Positions 8,437 through 17,822 of a DNA stretch of 64,000 nucleotides are shown piece by piece. Numbering within the stretch: the first letter of the stretch is position 1; every line of letters starts with the position of its first letter. Origin of the DNA: Bacillota bacterium (GTDB lineage Bacteria; Bacillota; Clostridia; Christensenellales; CAG-138). The position numbers and the translations under genes are program-made. The stretch covers positions 1 to 64,000 of the forward strand of contig JAEYSE010000032.1 in assembly GCA_023435025.1 (NCBI GenBank), read 5' to 3'. The notes beneath the pieces are model-generated. The model searched no databases. It was not told where the DNA came from and worked only from the letters and a program-made list of their open reading frames with translations.

Positions 8437-9432
8437 TTAATAATAATAATTGTTTCCGCCGATCGTCTTATAAAATTCACGGGAGGAGGACCAGTACTTC
8501 CCCGATGACGCGGATCGGAAGTACATGACGCCCGCCGGGATGGTCCGGTTGCCGCCATTGAACACTTCTTCCACCGCCCTAAGCGCTGCGCTGCTGGGTA
8601 CGAGGCCCTCAAAGCTGCTGTATTTTACAACGGAAAACTGCCCGCTCCGGTAAACCTCGCGTTCCACGGAACCGCCGAACCTATTTGAGTTGCAGCGGTT
8701 ATAGAGTACACTCGCCATCGCCAGGAAGCTCTCTTCTGATTGGTTCTTTCCTTCCGCATAGATGAGCTTGGCGGCAAGATAAATTTCATCCTCCGTATAG
8801 TCGCCTTCCCCGCCGTTTTCAACCTCCGGCTCCGGCGTTCTTTCCGGCTCTTCTTCTTCCTCCGGTTCGGGAGTCGGCTTAGGGGTGGGTTTCGGCGTTT
8901 TCTTGGGCGTTGGGGTAGGAGTCGGGATAGCGCCCACGCCTACGAATTCCTTGAGAACAAAGCCTTCGATATCATCCGTTTCAATCTGATACCACTCGTC
9001 TGTCTTGGCGGTGATGGTAACGACGGTGTGATAATCGATCTCTCCCTTTTTCCCATACTCGGTTCCGGGGCCTCTGCGCACGTTGATCTCATGCCCTTTG
9101 ATATATCCTTCCGTGTCCTTGATGTTCTCAAGGTCATATTCGGGCGTAGGTGCCGGGGTGGGCTTTTGCGTGGGTTCCGGCGTGGCGGAAGGCGTGGGGC
9201 TGACGCTTGGAGCGGGGGACTGGACCGAAGCAGGTGTTGCCACCGGGGTTGGATGCGCGGCTATTGGCGCCGCTTCAAAAGAGGGGGCGGTGCTTAGCGG
9301 TAGCTCCAGCGCGTTATCCGCCCTTTCTTCGGTATTCGGCTGGATTGGGGCGGCGTTTTCCACGTTTGCCGCGCAGCCAAGGAAAGTCAGCTGCAGGCAG
9401 ACAAGCGCCGCTAGAATCCATCGCGTTCTCAT
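8437..9432 (-). CDS. SleB/CwlJ-family cell wall hydrolase, SH3-domain lipoprotein
   Basis: Probable secreted, lipid-anchored peptidoglycan hydrolase of 331 residues. The N terminus is a lipoprotein signal (hydrophobic stretch ending in LTFLGC, Cys19). A Thr/Pro-rich linker follows, then a bacterial SH3 domain (about 112-172, with INVRRGPGTEYG). A second linker of TPKPTPEP and Glu repeats comes next, then a C-terminal Hydrolase_2 domain (about 214-331) with LIYAEGKNQSEE carrying the likely catalytic Glu. In spore formers this family degrades cortex or wall during germination or growth. The start ATG at 9430-9432 has AAGGAGGA upstream. It sits unexpectedly between hslU and rpsB. Confidence 0.88.
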   Translation of the reverse strand: MRTRWILAALVCLQLTFLGCAANVENAAPIQPNTEERADNALELPLSTAPSFEAAPIAAHPTPVATPASVQSPAPSVSPTPSATPEPTQKPTPAPTPEYDLENIKDTEGYIKGHEINVRRGPGTEYGKKGEIDYHTVVTITAKTDEWYQIETDDIEGFVLKEFVGVGAIPTPTPTPKKTPKPTPKPTPEPEEEEEPERTPEPEVENGGEGDYTEDEIYLAAKLIYAEGKNQSEESFLAMASVLYNRCNSNRFGGSVEREVYRSGQFSVVKYSSFEGLVPSSAALRAVEEVFNGGNRTIPAGVMYFRSASSGKYWSSSREFYKTIGGNNYYY

Positions 9433-9494
9433 GGTTCCTCCTTAGTTCTATGGTTCCGCCAATTAAGTCCTGTGGACTATCGTAGGTCAGCTAC

Positions 9495-10880
9495 TTATAG
9501 TATATATTTGCGGAGATCTTCGTCCACATAGCTGTCCGCCATGCGTTCTTTCACATAGGGACCATCTATGGTCAGCTCAAGGTCGGGGTACTCCCCGCCC
9601 GCACGGAATGAAATATCCTCCAGAAGAAGCTCCATAATGGTGTGCAACCGCCTCGCCCCGATGTTCTCTGTGTTTTCGTTCGCAAGATAGGCGTACTTCG
9701 CTACGGTATCAAGCGCGTCCTCCGTGAAATTGAGCATCAGGTGATCGGCCGAAAGAAGCGCCGCATACTGCTTGGTGATGGCGTTTTCCGGCTGCGTGAG
9801 GATGCGCTTGTAATCCTCCTGCGTAAGCGCGCTTAGTTCCACGCGGATGGGGAAACGCCCCTGTAGCTCCGGAATAAGATCCGAAACCTTGGCCACATGG
9901 AACGCGCCCGCGGCGATAAAGAGCATGTAATCGGTCTTCACCGGGCCATACTTCGTGTTGACGGTGGAGCCTTCCACAATGGGTAGTATGTCGCGCTGCA
10001 CGCCCTCACGCGAGACGTCAGGTCCTCCGGAAGATGCGGCGCGCGCGCCCGCGATTTTATCGATTTCATCTATAAATATGATGCCGTCCTGCTCGGCCTT
10101 CTCCACGGCCTCGCGTATGACCTCATCCATATCAATGAGCTTGTCGGATTCTTCCTGCACCAATATGCGCCGGGCTTCCTTAACTGGCACTTTGCGATGC
10201 TTTTTCTTACTGGGCAGTATGCCGCCGATCATGTCGTTGAGGTTCAAGTCAATGCCCATGGCGATCATGGCGTCGCTACCGGGGTTTCGTTCCTCCACCT
10301 CTACTTCCACGATCTCTTCTTCCAGCCGTCCGGCACGAAGCTGCGCAAGCACCGTTTCCCTGCGGGAAAAATGCGTGCGTTTTTCTTCGTCCGTCATTTG
10401 CGGTTCCTGAGGCTGGCCCGCGCCTAAAAGCAATTGCAGCGGGTTCTGCGGAGGAGACGCTTCGTGTTTGCGCAGCGGCACAAGAAGGTCAACAAGGCGC
10501 TGTTCGGCCGCGGCTTCCGCCATCATGCGAACAGCTTCCATACGTTTTGACTTGCACAGGCGGATGGAAGCTTCCACAAGATCGCGCACCATGGAATCTA
10601 CATCGCGGCCCACGTAGCCGACTTCCGTAAACTTGGTAGCCTCCACCTTTACAAAAGGCGCTTCCACAAGCTTCGCCAGACGTCTTGCGATCTCCGTCTT
10701 GCCCACGCCCGTGGGCCCCATCATGATGATGTTTTTCGGCGTGATTTCTTCCCGCAGTTCGGGGGATAGCAAGCTCCTGCGGTAGCGGTTGCGCAATGCG
10801 ATCGCCACCGCCCTCTTTGCCTTATTTTGACCAACAATATATTTGTCCAAAGCCTCTACGATCTGTTTGGGCGTCAGCAT
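9495..10880 (-). CDS. hslU: ATP-dependent protease ATPase subunit HslU
   Basis: HslU is the AAA+ unfoldase that feeds substrates to HslV. The start ATG 10878-10880 is chosen because it gives MLTPKQIVEALDKYIVGQN and has GGAGG upstream at the end of hslV. The frame continues 55 codons upstream only as an out-of-frame shadow of hslV. Walker A GPTGVGKT is at 55-62, Walker B is IIFIDEIDKIA, and the C-terminal tail DEDLRKYIL docks into HslV. The 461-residue length and the inserted I-domain are normal. It starts 4 bp after the hslV stop. Confidence 0.97.
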   Translation of the reverse strand: MLTPKQIVEALDKYIVGQNKAKRAVAIALRNRYRRSLLSPELREEITPKNIIMMGPTGVGKTEIARRLAKLVEAPFVKVEATKFTEVGYVGRDVDSMVRDLVEASIRLCKSKRMEAVRMMAEAAAEQRLVDLLVPLRKHEASPPQNPLQLLLGAGQPQEPQMTDEEKRTHFSRRETVLAQLRAGRLEEEIVEVEVEERNPGSDAMIAMGIDLNLNDMIGGILPSKKKHRKVPVKEARRILVQEESDKLIDMDEVIREAVEKAEQDGIIFIDEIDKIAGARAASSGGPDVSREGVQRDILPIVEGSTVNTKYGPVKTDYMLFIAAGAFHVAKVSDLIPELQGRFPIRVELSALTQEDYKRILTQPENAITKQYAALLSADHLMLNFTEDALDTVAKYAYLANENTENIGARRLHTIMELLLEDISFRAGGEYPDLELTIDGPYVKERMADSYVDEDLRKYIL

Positions 10881-10884
10881 TGCG

Positions 10885-11418
10885 TTATACCTCCTCCACC
10901 GTGATGTTGCCGTTGGTATATACGCAGATGTCGCCCGCGATTTTGAGCGCGCGCTCCGCGATCTCACGCGCGGAAAGCTCCGTATTTTCTTTGAGCGCCT
11001 TGGCAGCCGCAAGCGCGTACATGCCGCCCGAGCCGATGGCTGCAATGCCGTCGTCTGGGTCGATCACCTCGCCTGTGCCGGATATAACGAGCAGCTCATC
11101 CTTATCCGCCACGAGCAACAGCGCCTGCAATTGCCTCAACGCCTTATCGCTGCGCCATTCCTGCGCCAAAGAAACTGCCGCGCGCGTTAGCCCGCCGCCA
11201 TATTGTTCGAGCTTCGCTTCAAACCGCTCGCAGAGTGAAAATGCATCCGCCACCGAGCCCGCGAAGCCTACCACCACCTTGCCGTGGTGGAGCCTGCGTA
11301 CCTTTTTGGCGGTACTTTTCATAACGACGGATTTTTCCAGCGTGACCTGCCCGTCCCCCGCTATCGCGCATACGCCGTTGCGCCGTACGGCAAGTATCGT
11401 TGTGCCTTCAAGTTCCAT
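10885..11418 (-). CDS. hslV: ATP-dependent protease peptidase subunit HslV
   Basis: Proteasome-like threonine peptidase, partner of HslU. The N terminus is MELEGTTILAV, so Thr6 (or Thr7) would be exposed by removing a five-residue propeptide, as in Thermotoga-type HslV and unlike enterobacterial MTTI. Motifs AGDGQVT and VVGFAGSVADAF are present. The protein has 177 residues. About 156 bp separate it from trmFO upstream; that gap contains an AT-rich stretch and a small GGCGGCATATGCCGC palindrome, with no clear promoter. Confidence 0.96.
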   Translation of the reverse strand: MELEGTTILAVRRNGVCAIAGDGQVTLEKSVVMKSTAKKVRRLHHGKVVVGFAGSVADAFSLCERFEAKLEQYGGGLTRAAVSLAQEWRSDKALRQLQALLLVADKDELLVISGTGEVIDPDDGIAAIGSGGMYALAAAKALKENTELSAREIAERALKIAGDICVYTNGNITVEEV

Positions 11419-11574
11419 GTTTTAATCCTTTCGGCCTGTTACACATTTTTAATTCTAAACACAATACGCCCTGATGATACCATACGGCGGCATATGCCGC
11501 GCTATGCCATCAATGCGTTAATCCGATTTTATCATATCATATTTAAAATGCGTAAACCAAAAAGGCCTGAAACA

Positions 11575-12882
11575 TTAACATTTCTTTTGCATATTATCCA
11601 CGATTGCAAGGGCGCGCTCCGCCATTTTTTCATACCGCTCTGCCTTGTTGCGCGGCGCGTCGGGTATCGGCTCCATTATGCCGTAGGTGACGTTCATGGG
11701 CTGGAAATCGCCACCCGCGTATTCGCTCACATAATGCGCAAGCGCGCCGATGGCCGTTTCCCTTGTGAAATCAAGCGGTGCGTACCCATTTAGCCGGTTT
11801 GCCAGGTTAACGGCCGCTACAAAACCGCTGGAAGCGGACTCGACATATCCTTCCACTCCCGTGATCTGGCCCGCAAAATACAGGCCGGGCCGGGTTTTGA
11901 CCTGATAATCCCAGCCGAGTAAGCCGGGCGAACGCAAAAACGTGTTTCGGTGCATCACGCCGTAGCGCGCGAACTCTGCATTCTGCAAGCCCGGAATCAT
12001 GCGAAACACGCGTCGCTGTTCGGCAAACGTGAGGTTGGTCTGGAACCCCACCATGTTATAGAGCGTACCAGCCGCGTCGTCCTGCCGGAGCTGCACCACA
12101 GCATATGGCCTTTTTCCATCGCCTCGGGGATCGATAAGCCCTACAGGCTTCAATGGCCCGAACGCGAGCGTCTTTTCACCGCGTTTGGCCATGACCTCCA
12201 CCGGCATGCAGCCTTCAAACACGCGCGGCGTTTCAAATGCATGCAGTTCGACCGTTTGTGCAGTTAATAGCGCGTGATAGAACGCAAAATATTCCTCCCG
12301 GGTCATGGGGCAATTCAAATAATCCTCCCCACGTTCATAACGGGAGGCGCGAAATACGGTGTTATAGTCGAGCGAATCCGTAAAAAGTACGGGAGCAGCC
12401 GCGTCATAAAAATGCAGGCTCGCGCCCAAACACTCCTCGATGGCAGAAAACAAAGGCCCTGCAGTGAGCGGGCCAGTCGCGATGATGGCCGGCGGCTCGG
12501 GCAGGGATGTTACTTCTCCTGTGACAACTGTAATATTGGGATGCTTCTTTATAACGTTTGTGATATATTCCGAGAATCCGGCCCGGTCCACCGCAAGCGC
12601 GCCGCCCGCAGGTACGCGCGTAGAATCCGCAGCCTTTAAAATCAGCGAGCCTAAGCGCCTTAATTCCTCCTTTAACAGGCCAACGGCATTTTGCAGCCGG
12701 TCCGACCGGAGGGAATTGGAGCAGACAAGCTCCGCGAACGCGTCACTCGCATGGGCGGGCGAACGATTGACGGGCTTCATTTCATACAGATTGACCGATA
12801 TCCCCCGCTCGGCAAGCTGATACGCCGCCTCGCACCCTGCAAGCCCCGCGCCAATGACGACGGCGCTATGCTTACTCGGCAT
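11575..12882 (-). CDS. trmFO: tRNA (uracil-5-)-methyltransferase, folate/FAD dependent
   Basis: TrmFO makes T54 in the T-loop of tRNA using methylene-tetrahydrofolate and FADH2. The FAD-binding motif IGAGLAGCEAA is at residues 10-20, followed by YEMKP. The family-specific SNSLRSD, PALYF-like (RPGLYFAGQITGVEGY) and LANRL segments are present. The start ATG 12880-12882 overlaps the topA end by 11 bp; the frame extends 19 codons further upstream inside topA. The protein has 435 residues. The order topA-trmFO-hslVU is typical of Firmicutes (here without xerC). Confidence 0.96.
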   Translation of the reverse strand: MPSKHSAVVIGAGLAGCEAAYQLAERGISVNLYEMKPVNRSPAHASDAFAELVCSNSLRSDRLQNAVGLLKEELRRLGSLILKAADSTRVPAGGALAVDRAGFSEYITNVIKKHPNITVVTGEVTSLPEPPAIIATGPLTAGPLFSAIEECLGASLHFYDAAAPVLFTDSLDYNTVFRASRYERGEDYLNCPMTREEYFAFYHALLTAQTVELHAFETPRVFEGCMPVEVMAKRGEKTLAFGPLKPVGLIDPRGDGKRPYAVVQLRQDDAAGTLYNMVGFQTNLTFAEQRRVFRMIPGLQNAEFARYGVMHRNTFLRSPGLLGWDYQVKTRPGLYFAGQITGVEGYVESASSGFVAAVNLANRLNGYAPLDFTRETAIGALAHYVSEYAGGDFQPMNVTYGIMEPIPDAPRNKAERYEKMAERALAIVDNMQKKC

Positions 12883-14971
12883 CGTCCTTATCCTTCCTGT
12901 TGCGCAAGATATGACCGCAGTCCTTGTTGGTGCAGGCAATATAGCTGCCCTTGGGGCTTGCCTTTTGCACCATCATAGAGCTACATTTGGGGCATTGCTC
13001 TTTGACCGGCTTATCCCAGGAGACAAAGCTGCACTCCGGGTACTTTTCGCAGCCGAAGAAGGCCTTGCCGCGCTTTGTTTTGCGCTTAATGAGGGCGTTA
13101 CCGCACTGCGGGCACGGGATATCGATTTTTTCTAAGATCGGCTTGGTGTTCCGGCATTCCGGGAAATTGGGGCAGGCTAAAAACTTCCCGAAGCGCCCCA
13201 TTTTATACACCATCATGGAGCCGCACTTTTCACAGGGAATATCCGATACCTCATCGGGTATGACGACCTTTTCAATGCTTTCGGACGCCTTTTCCACCGT
13301 CTTTATAAAAGGCGTATAGAATTCGCGCAGCACATCCTCACCCTGGGCGGTCCCTTCTTCCACATGGTCGAGCTTTTCTTCCATATCCGCCGTGAATGCG
13401 ACGTCCACGATATCCTGAAAATTCTCCTTCATCAGCTGCGTTACTACAAAGCCAAGCTCAGTGGGGATCAATAGCTTCTTTTCCCGCATGACATAGCCGC
13501 GCTCGATGATGGTGGAAATGGTGGGCGAATACGTGCTGGGGCGACCAATGCCCTTTTCTTCCAAAGCGCGCACCAGTGACGCTTCCGTAAAGCGCGGTGG
13601 CGGCTGCGTGAAGCGCTGCTCGCTGTCCACATTCTTTAATAAGAAGGTATCGCCTGTGGCAATCTGCGGCAGGGTAACTTCCCTCTCCTGCGCGTCGTCC
13701 CGGCTTTCGGTGTAGATGACGGTAAACCCGTCAAACAACGTGCGTACGCCCACCGCGCGGAACGTGCATCCGTTCGCGTCGATGGTGACGGTATTCGTTT
13801 CAAAACGCGCCTCGGTCATCTGGCTGGCCAGGAAGCGTTCGTATACGAGCTTGTATAGTTTATACTGATCGTTTGTGAGCGAAGCCTTGACCGTCGCGGG
13901 AGTATTTTTTAAATCCGTGGGGCGTATCGCCTCGTGCGCGTCCTGTGCACCCGCGCGTCCCTTGTAAATATTGGGCTTTTCCGGTACGTACTGGGCGCCG
14001 TAGGAAGAAAGGATATGTTCCTTGGCGTGCACCTGCGCTTCCTGGGCAACGCGCACGGAATCGGTACGGATGTAGGTCACAAGGCCGGTTGCGCCCTTTC
14101 CCTGCAGTTCCACGCCTTCATACAGCTGCTGCGCCACAAGCATGGTGCGCTTGGTGGTAAATCCAAGCTTTCTCGATGCTTCCTGCTGCAAGCTGCTGGT
14201 GGTAAAGGGCGGCGCCGCATGCCGGGTCTTTTGACCGATCTTTACGTCCGTGGCCTTGAATTCAGCCTTATCGATGCGCTTTAATATTTCGTCCGCTGCT
14301 TCCTTGTTTGGGATATCAGCCTTTTTCCCGTCAAAGCCATAGAATTTTGCTTCGAATGTTTTTTTGCCGCGCTTTTCGGAAAGCTGGACTTCAATGGTCC
14401 AGTATTCCTCGGCGGTAAAGTCCATAATTTCCTGTTCGCGGTCGCATATGATGCGGGTGGCGACGGACTGCACGCGCCCTGCGGAAAGCCCTTTTCTTAC
14501 TTTGGCCCAGAGTATGGGGCTGATTTTGTACCCCACAAACCGGTCCAATATGCGGCGCGCCTGCTGCGCATCGACCAAACGAAGGTCCACCGAGCGTGCA
14601 TTCTTTAAGGAACTCTTCACGGCGGTGGACGTAATTTCATTGAACACGATTCGACATTTGGACGTCTCATCCAGCTTTAATATCTGTGCCAGATGCCAGG
14701 AAATAGCCTCGCCTTCACGGTCAGGGTCGGTTGCGAGGTAGATCTTTTTCGCGTTTTTCGCTTCCCGGCGAATACGATCCAATACCTCCCCCCTGCCGCG
14801 CAGCGTGATATATTTGGGGGCAAAGCTATGCTCCACATCCACGCCAAGCTGGCTCTTGGGTAAATCCCGCACGTGGCCGTTGGACGCGAGCACCTTAAAA
14901 TTCTTTCCTAAAAATTTCTCTATCGTTTTTGCCTTTGCTGGCGACTCTACGATAACCAGGGTATCTGCCAT
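12872..14971 (-). CDS. topA: DNA topoisomerase I
   Basis: Type IA topoisomerase that relaxes negative supercoils. The N-terminal TOPRIM domain has VESPAKAKTIEKFLG and DPDREGEAISWH (82-93). The active-site tyrosine is Tyr300 in TYIRTDSVR. Three C-terminal four-cysteine zinc modules are visible (CEKCGSMM, CPQCGNAL and CPKCSSMM, each with a second CysCys pair). The protein has 699 residues. ATG at 14969-14971 has GGAGG upstream. It follows dprA by 28 bp. Confidence 0.97.
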   Translation of the reverse strand: MADTLVIVESPAKAKTIEKFLGKNFKVLASNGHVRDLPKSQLGVDVEHSFAPKYITLRGRGEVLDRIRREAKNAKKIYLATDPDREGEAISWHLAQILKLDETSKCRIVFNEITSTAVKSSLKNARSVDLRLVDAQQARRILDRFVGYKISPILWAKVRKGLSAGRVQSVATRIICDREQEIMDFTAEEYWTIEVQLSEKRGKKTFEAKFYGFDGKKADIPNKEAADEILKRIDKAEFKATDVKIGQKTRHAAPPFTTSSLQQEASRKLGFTTKRTMLVAQQLYEGVELQGKGATGLVTYIRTDSVRVAQEAQVHAKEHILSSYGAQYVPEKPNIYKGRAGAQDAHEAIRPTDLKNTPATVKASLTNDQYKLYKLVYERFLASQMTEARFETNTVTIDANGCTFRAVGVRTLFDGFTVIYTESRDDAQEREVTLPQIATGDTFLLKNVDSEQRFTQPPPRFTEASLVRALEEKGIGRPSTYSPTISTIIERGYVMREKKLLIPTELGFVVTQLMKENFQDIVDVAFTADMEEKLDHVEEGTAQGEDVLREFYTPFIKTVEKASESIEKVVIPDEVSDIPCEKCGSMMVYKMGRFGKFLACPNFPECRNTKPILEKIDIPCPQCGNALIKRKTKRGKAFFGCEKYPECSFVSWDKPVKEQCPKCSSMMVQKASPKGSYIACTNKDCGHILRNRKDKDDAE

Positions 14972-14999
14972 TCTAATCCTCCGTTTCGGGCAAAATTGT

Positions 15000-16109
15000 C
15001 TAAAGACCGAATACTCTGCCCGGTAACTGCTTAATTATTCCCGAAAACTGTAATGATGTCAAGGTTGAATTTACCTCGGAGACGGACATCGACAAGAGTT
15101 CGCATATTTCGTCCGCGCTCTTTTCGCCTTGTTTTAACAGGTCCACCACCTGCAGTTGCGCCTGCGTCAGGCCTGAAGTATCGGGCGCTTCCGCCGCTTT
15201 TGGCGCTTCGCCAGTGACACCGTATTCGCACAGGACATCCATGGCGCAAAATACGGGCTTTGCCTCCCCACGCTGGATCATCCCGTTCGGCCCCACGCTG
15301 CTTTCATCCGTAATCCGGCCGGGAACCGCGAACAGGTCGCGGTTTTGATCCAGCGCATGGTTGGCGGTGATTGTCGTTCCGCTCCTGCTTGCCGCCTCCA
15401 CCACCACGATGCCACGGGAAAGCCCGCTGATGACGCGGTTACGGATGGGGAAGTTTTCCCTGTTCGGCCTTGTGCCGGGCAAAAATTCCGATACCACCGC
15501 GCCGCGCTCTATGATTTCATAATAGAGCCTTGCGTTGGAACTTGGATAGATCACATCTATACCGCTGCCTAGTACCGCAAGCGTAGGAAATTCCGCTTCC
15601 TCACACCGCAGCGCTCCCACATGTGCAGCGCCGTCAATCCCCGCTGCCATGCCGGAAACCACCGTTGCGCCATGTTTTGCAAGCTCCTGCCCAAAATGTA
15701 GCGCTACCGCCTCGCCGTACGCGGTGTGCTTGCGCATTCCGACCATCGCGATGGGAAGCGGGATTTCTTGAGGTAGCCTGCCCCGAATATACAGCACTGC
15801 GGGCGGATGGCGGATTTCCTTTAACAGCGGCGGGTATTGCTCTGAAAATAACGACACAATCTCCGTTTTGTTTTCTTTTAACCACAGGATGTGACGTTCA
15901 ACCTCTTCTTCATGCGCCAATGCGCACAGTTTACCTGCAAACGCCTGCCCCCACTGCGTAAATGCGGATGCCGTTCCATTTTGCGCAAGCTCATACACTT
16001 TAAGCGGCGTGCGGTAACGTGCCATCAGCTGCGAAAACAGCAGCGCATGCGCCCCCGTTGCGTGATGCAGCCACAAGCAAAGCGCTTCCTCCCGCGTATG
16101 GGTCTTCAT
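15000..16109 (-). CDS. dprA: DNA-processing protein DprA
   Basis: DprA binds incoming single-stranded DNA and loads RecA during natural transformation; it is also widely kept in non-competent species. The extended Rossmann fold shows MVGMRKHTAYGE, VSGMAAGIDGAAH and the SGLSRGIVVVEA strand. A C-terminal winged-helix (DprA_WH) begins around residue 300 and ends in QLPGRVFGL. The protein has 369 residues. The start lies 1 bp after the comM stop with GGAGG inside the comM end, so the two are coupled. comM and dprA together suggest an uptake or recombination role. Confidence 0.95.
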   Translation of the reverse strand: MKTHTREEALCLWLHHATGAHALLFSQLMARYRTPLKVYELAQNGTASAFTQWGQAFAGKLCALAHEEEVERHILWLKENKTEIVSLFSEQYPPLLKEIRHPPAVLYIRGRLPQEIPLPIAMVGMRKHTAYGEAVALHFGQELAKHGATVVSGMAAGIDGAAHVGALRCEEAEFPTLAVLGSGIDVIYPSSNARLYYEIIERGAVVSEFLPGTRPNRENFPIRNRVISGLSRGIVVVEAASRSGTTITANHALDQNRDLFAVPGRITDESSVGPNGMIQRGEAKPVFCAMDVLCEYGVTGEAPKAAEAPDTSGLTQAQLQVVDLLKQGEKSADEICELLSMSVSEVNSTLTSLQFSGIIKQLPGRVFGL

Positions 16110-16110
16110 A

Positions 16111-17640
16111 TTAACCTCCGAAATTGTGGGAATCCAGGCTGCGGTATTGGATTGCCTCCGCGATATGCGCGCTCAGAATATGAGCCTCCCCTTCAATATC
16201 GGCAATTGTGCGCGCGACCTTTAGTATACGGTTGTAGGCGCGGGCGCTTAATCTCAGGGAAGAGAACGCCTGCTTAAGCATGGCCTCCGAATTTGCGTCG
16301 AGCGCGCAGTAGGTTTTTAATAGCCGGTTGGGAAGCTGGGCGTTAAAGTATATGCCCTCTTTTTGATAGCGTTCGCGCTGGATATTCCTTGCGCGGTTGA
16401 CACGGGCGCGGATGGTGGCGGAATGTTCACCGGATGACTTGCTTGCAATATCGGAATAGCCGACCTCGGACATTTCTACGTTGATGTCGATGCGGTCCAA
16501 CAGTGGCCCGGAAATTTTACCCTGGTAACGCTGTATCTCAAACGGCGTACAGCGGCAGGGCGAAATGCGGGAACCGTAGTTGCCGCACGGGCAGGGGTTC
16601 ATGGCGGCGACAAGCATGAAGTCCGCTGGGTACGTGGCATTGGCGGTCGCCCGCGTGATGGTGACGACGCCGTCCTCCAGCGGCTGGCGTAACGCTTCCA
16701 AAACGTCTTTTCTAAATTCCGGCAGCTCGTCCAAAAAGAGCACGCCGTAATGCGCCAGGCTGATTTCGCCCGGTAGCGCACGCTGGCCGCCGCCGATCAA
16801 TGCTGCGGCGGAAGCGCCGTGATGCGGGGAGCGGAACGGGCGCTCCTTGATGATGCCGCCGCATTCGCGCGTATTACCCACGACAGAGTGTATTTTTGTG
16901 ATTTCCAGCGCTTCTTCAAACGTTAGATCAGGCAATATTGATGGGATGCTGCGCGCCAGCATGGTCTTGCCGGAGCCGGGCGTACCGATCATGAGAAGGT
17001 TGTGCCCGCCCGCTACGGCGATTTCCGCCGCACGTTTGGCGCTCTGCTGGCCCTTAATTTCGGAAAAGTCGGCCGAATGGACGACACTCATTACGTCCCA
17101 CGCCTTTTCGGGATATACCTGAAACGGCGCGTCGCCCCTCAAACATTCCACCGCCTGCCGCAGCGTCTTGACGGGAAGCACTTCAGCCCCGGTAATATAG
17201 GCGGCCTCCTCCGCGTTCCCTTCGGGCAGCACGATGCTCTTTGCGCCGTGGGCAAACGCGTCGATCACCATGGGCAGTACGCCGTCTATCGCGCGGACAG
17301 ATCCGTCGAGCCCAAGCTCGCCCAAAAACAGTAAATCCTTTGTTTTTTCTGGAGGGATCTGCCCAGCCGCCTCCAGCAACCCCACCGCAATGGGAAGGTC
17401 GTATACCGAGCCTTCCTTTTTCTGATCCGCAGGCGCCAGGTTGACGGTGATGCGGTTGACCGGGAACGCGAAGCCGCTGTTCTTAATAGCGGCGCGCACC
17501 CGCTCCCGGGATTCACGCACGGCAGCGTCCGGCAGGCCGACCGTTTCAAAGGCAGGCAGACCATTTGCGATATCCACCTGAACCTGCACGGAAAACCCGG
17601 AGATGCCGTTGAGTCCATAGCTTTGAATGCTGGAAAGCAA
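16111..17640 (-). CDS. comM: Magnesium-chelatase-like AAA+ ATPase, YifB/ComM family
   Basis: ComM is a hexameric branch-migration helicase that helps integrate DNA during transformation. The N-terminal Lon-like domain (about 1-170) precedes the AAA+ core with Walker A GTPGSGKT at 219-226. A C-terminal Mg_chelatase_C domain carries a small cysteine cluster (NPCPCGNYG, PCRC). The start is TTG 17638-17640 with AGGGGG upstream, giving MLSSIQSYGLNG. The protein has 509 residues. A strong hairpin at 17662-17695 lies directly upstream in the leader. Confidence 0.94.
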   Translation of the reverse strand: MLSSIQSYGLNGISGFSVQVQVDIANGLPAFETVGLPDAAVRESRERVRAAIKNSGFAFPVNRITVNLAPADQKKEGSVYDLPIAVGLLEAAGQIPPEKTKDLLFLGELGLDGSVRAIDGVLPMVIDAFAHGAKSIVLPEGNAEEAAYITGAEVLPVKTLRQAVECLRGDAPFQVYPEKAWDVMSVVHSADFSEIKGQQSAKRAAEIAVAGGHNLLMIGTPGSGKTMLARSIPSILPDLTFEEALEITKIHSVVGNTRECGGIIKERPFRSPHHGASAAALIGGGQRALPGEISLAHYGVLFLDELPEFRKDVLEALRQPLEDGVVTITRATANATYPADFMLVAAMNPCPCGNYGSRISPCRCTPFEIQRYQGKISGPLLDRIDINVEMSEVGYSDIASKSSGEHSATIRARVNRARNIQRERYQKEGIYFNAQLPNRLLKTYCALDANSEAMLKQAFSSLRLSARAYNRILKVARTIADIEGEAHILSAHIAEAIQYRSLDSHNFGG

Positions 17641-17661
17641 GCCCTTACCCCCTATTTCAAG

Positions 17662-17695
17662 CCGCAGATAAAGTCCACAGGACTTTTATCTGCGG
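17662..17695. repeat. Long inverted repeat upstream of comM
   Basis: An inverted repeat of about 15 bp (CCGCAGATA-AAGTCC / GGACT-TTATCTGCGG) has a 3-base loop and is followed on the plus strand by GTTTTCT. It could be a plus-strand terminator blocking antisense transcription, or a structure in the comM leader. Confidence 0.6.
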
Positions 17696-17709
17696 GTTTT
17701 CTGTAGGTT

Positions 17710-17734
17710 AAAATGCCGCTCATGGCGGCATTTT
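17710..17734 (-). terminator. Terminator after gtrA (bidirectional palindrome)
   Basis: The palindrome AAAATGCCGC, loop, GCGGCATTTT is symmetrical and would form a hairpin with a U-run on either strand. It lies between gtrA and comM. Confidence 0.7.
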
Positions 17735-17822
17735 AGCGTCAATTAGGCGCGCATGCAAACCGGATATACTGTGGGGAATTTGATCCAAACACCTTTAAAG
17801 GTTAATCGTCAGAAAGTTAGGC

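Noticed and set aside
10881..11045. 55-codon N-terminal extension of HslU
   Set aside because: It is the +1 shadow of hslV. HslU homologues start at the chosen ATG, which has a ribosome-binding site.
16111..17640. Magnesium chelatase for chlorophyll or cobalamin synthesis
   Set aside because: The Lon-like N-terminal domain and adjacency to dprA identify the YifB/ComM type; no chelatase partner genes are present.
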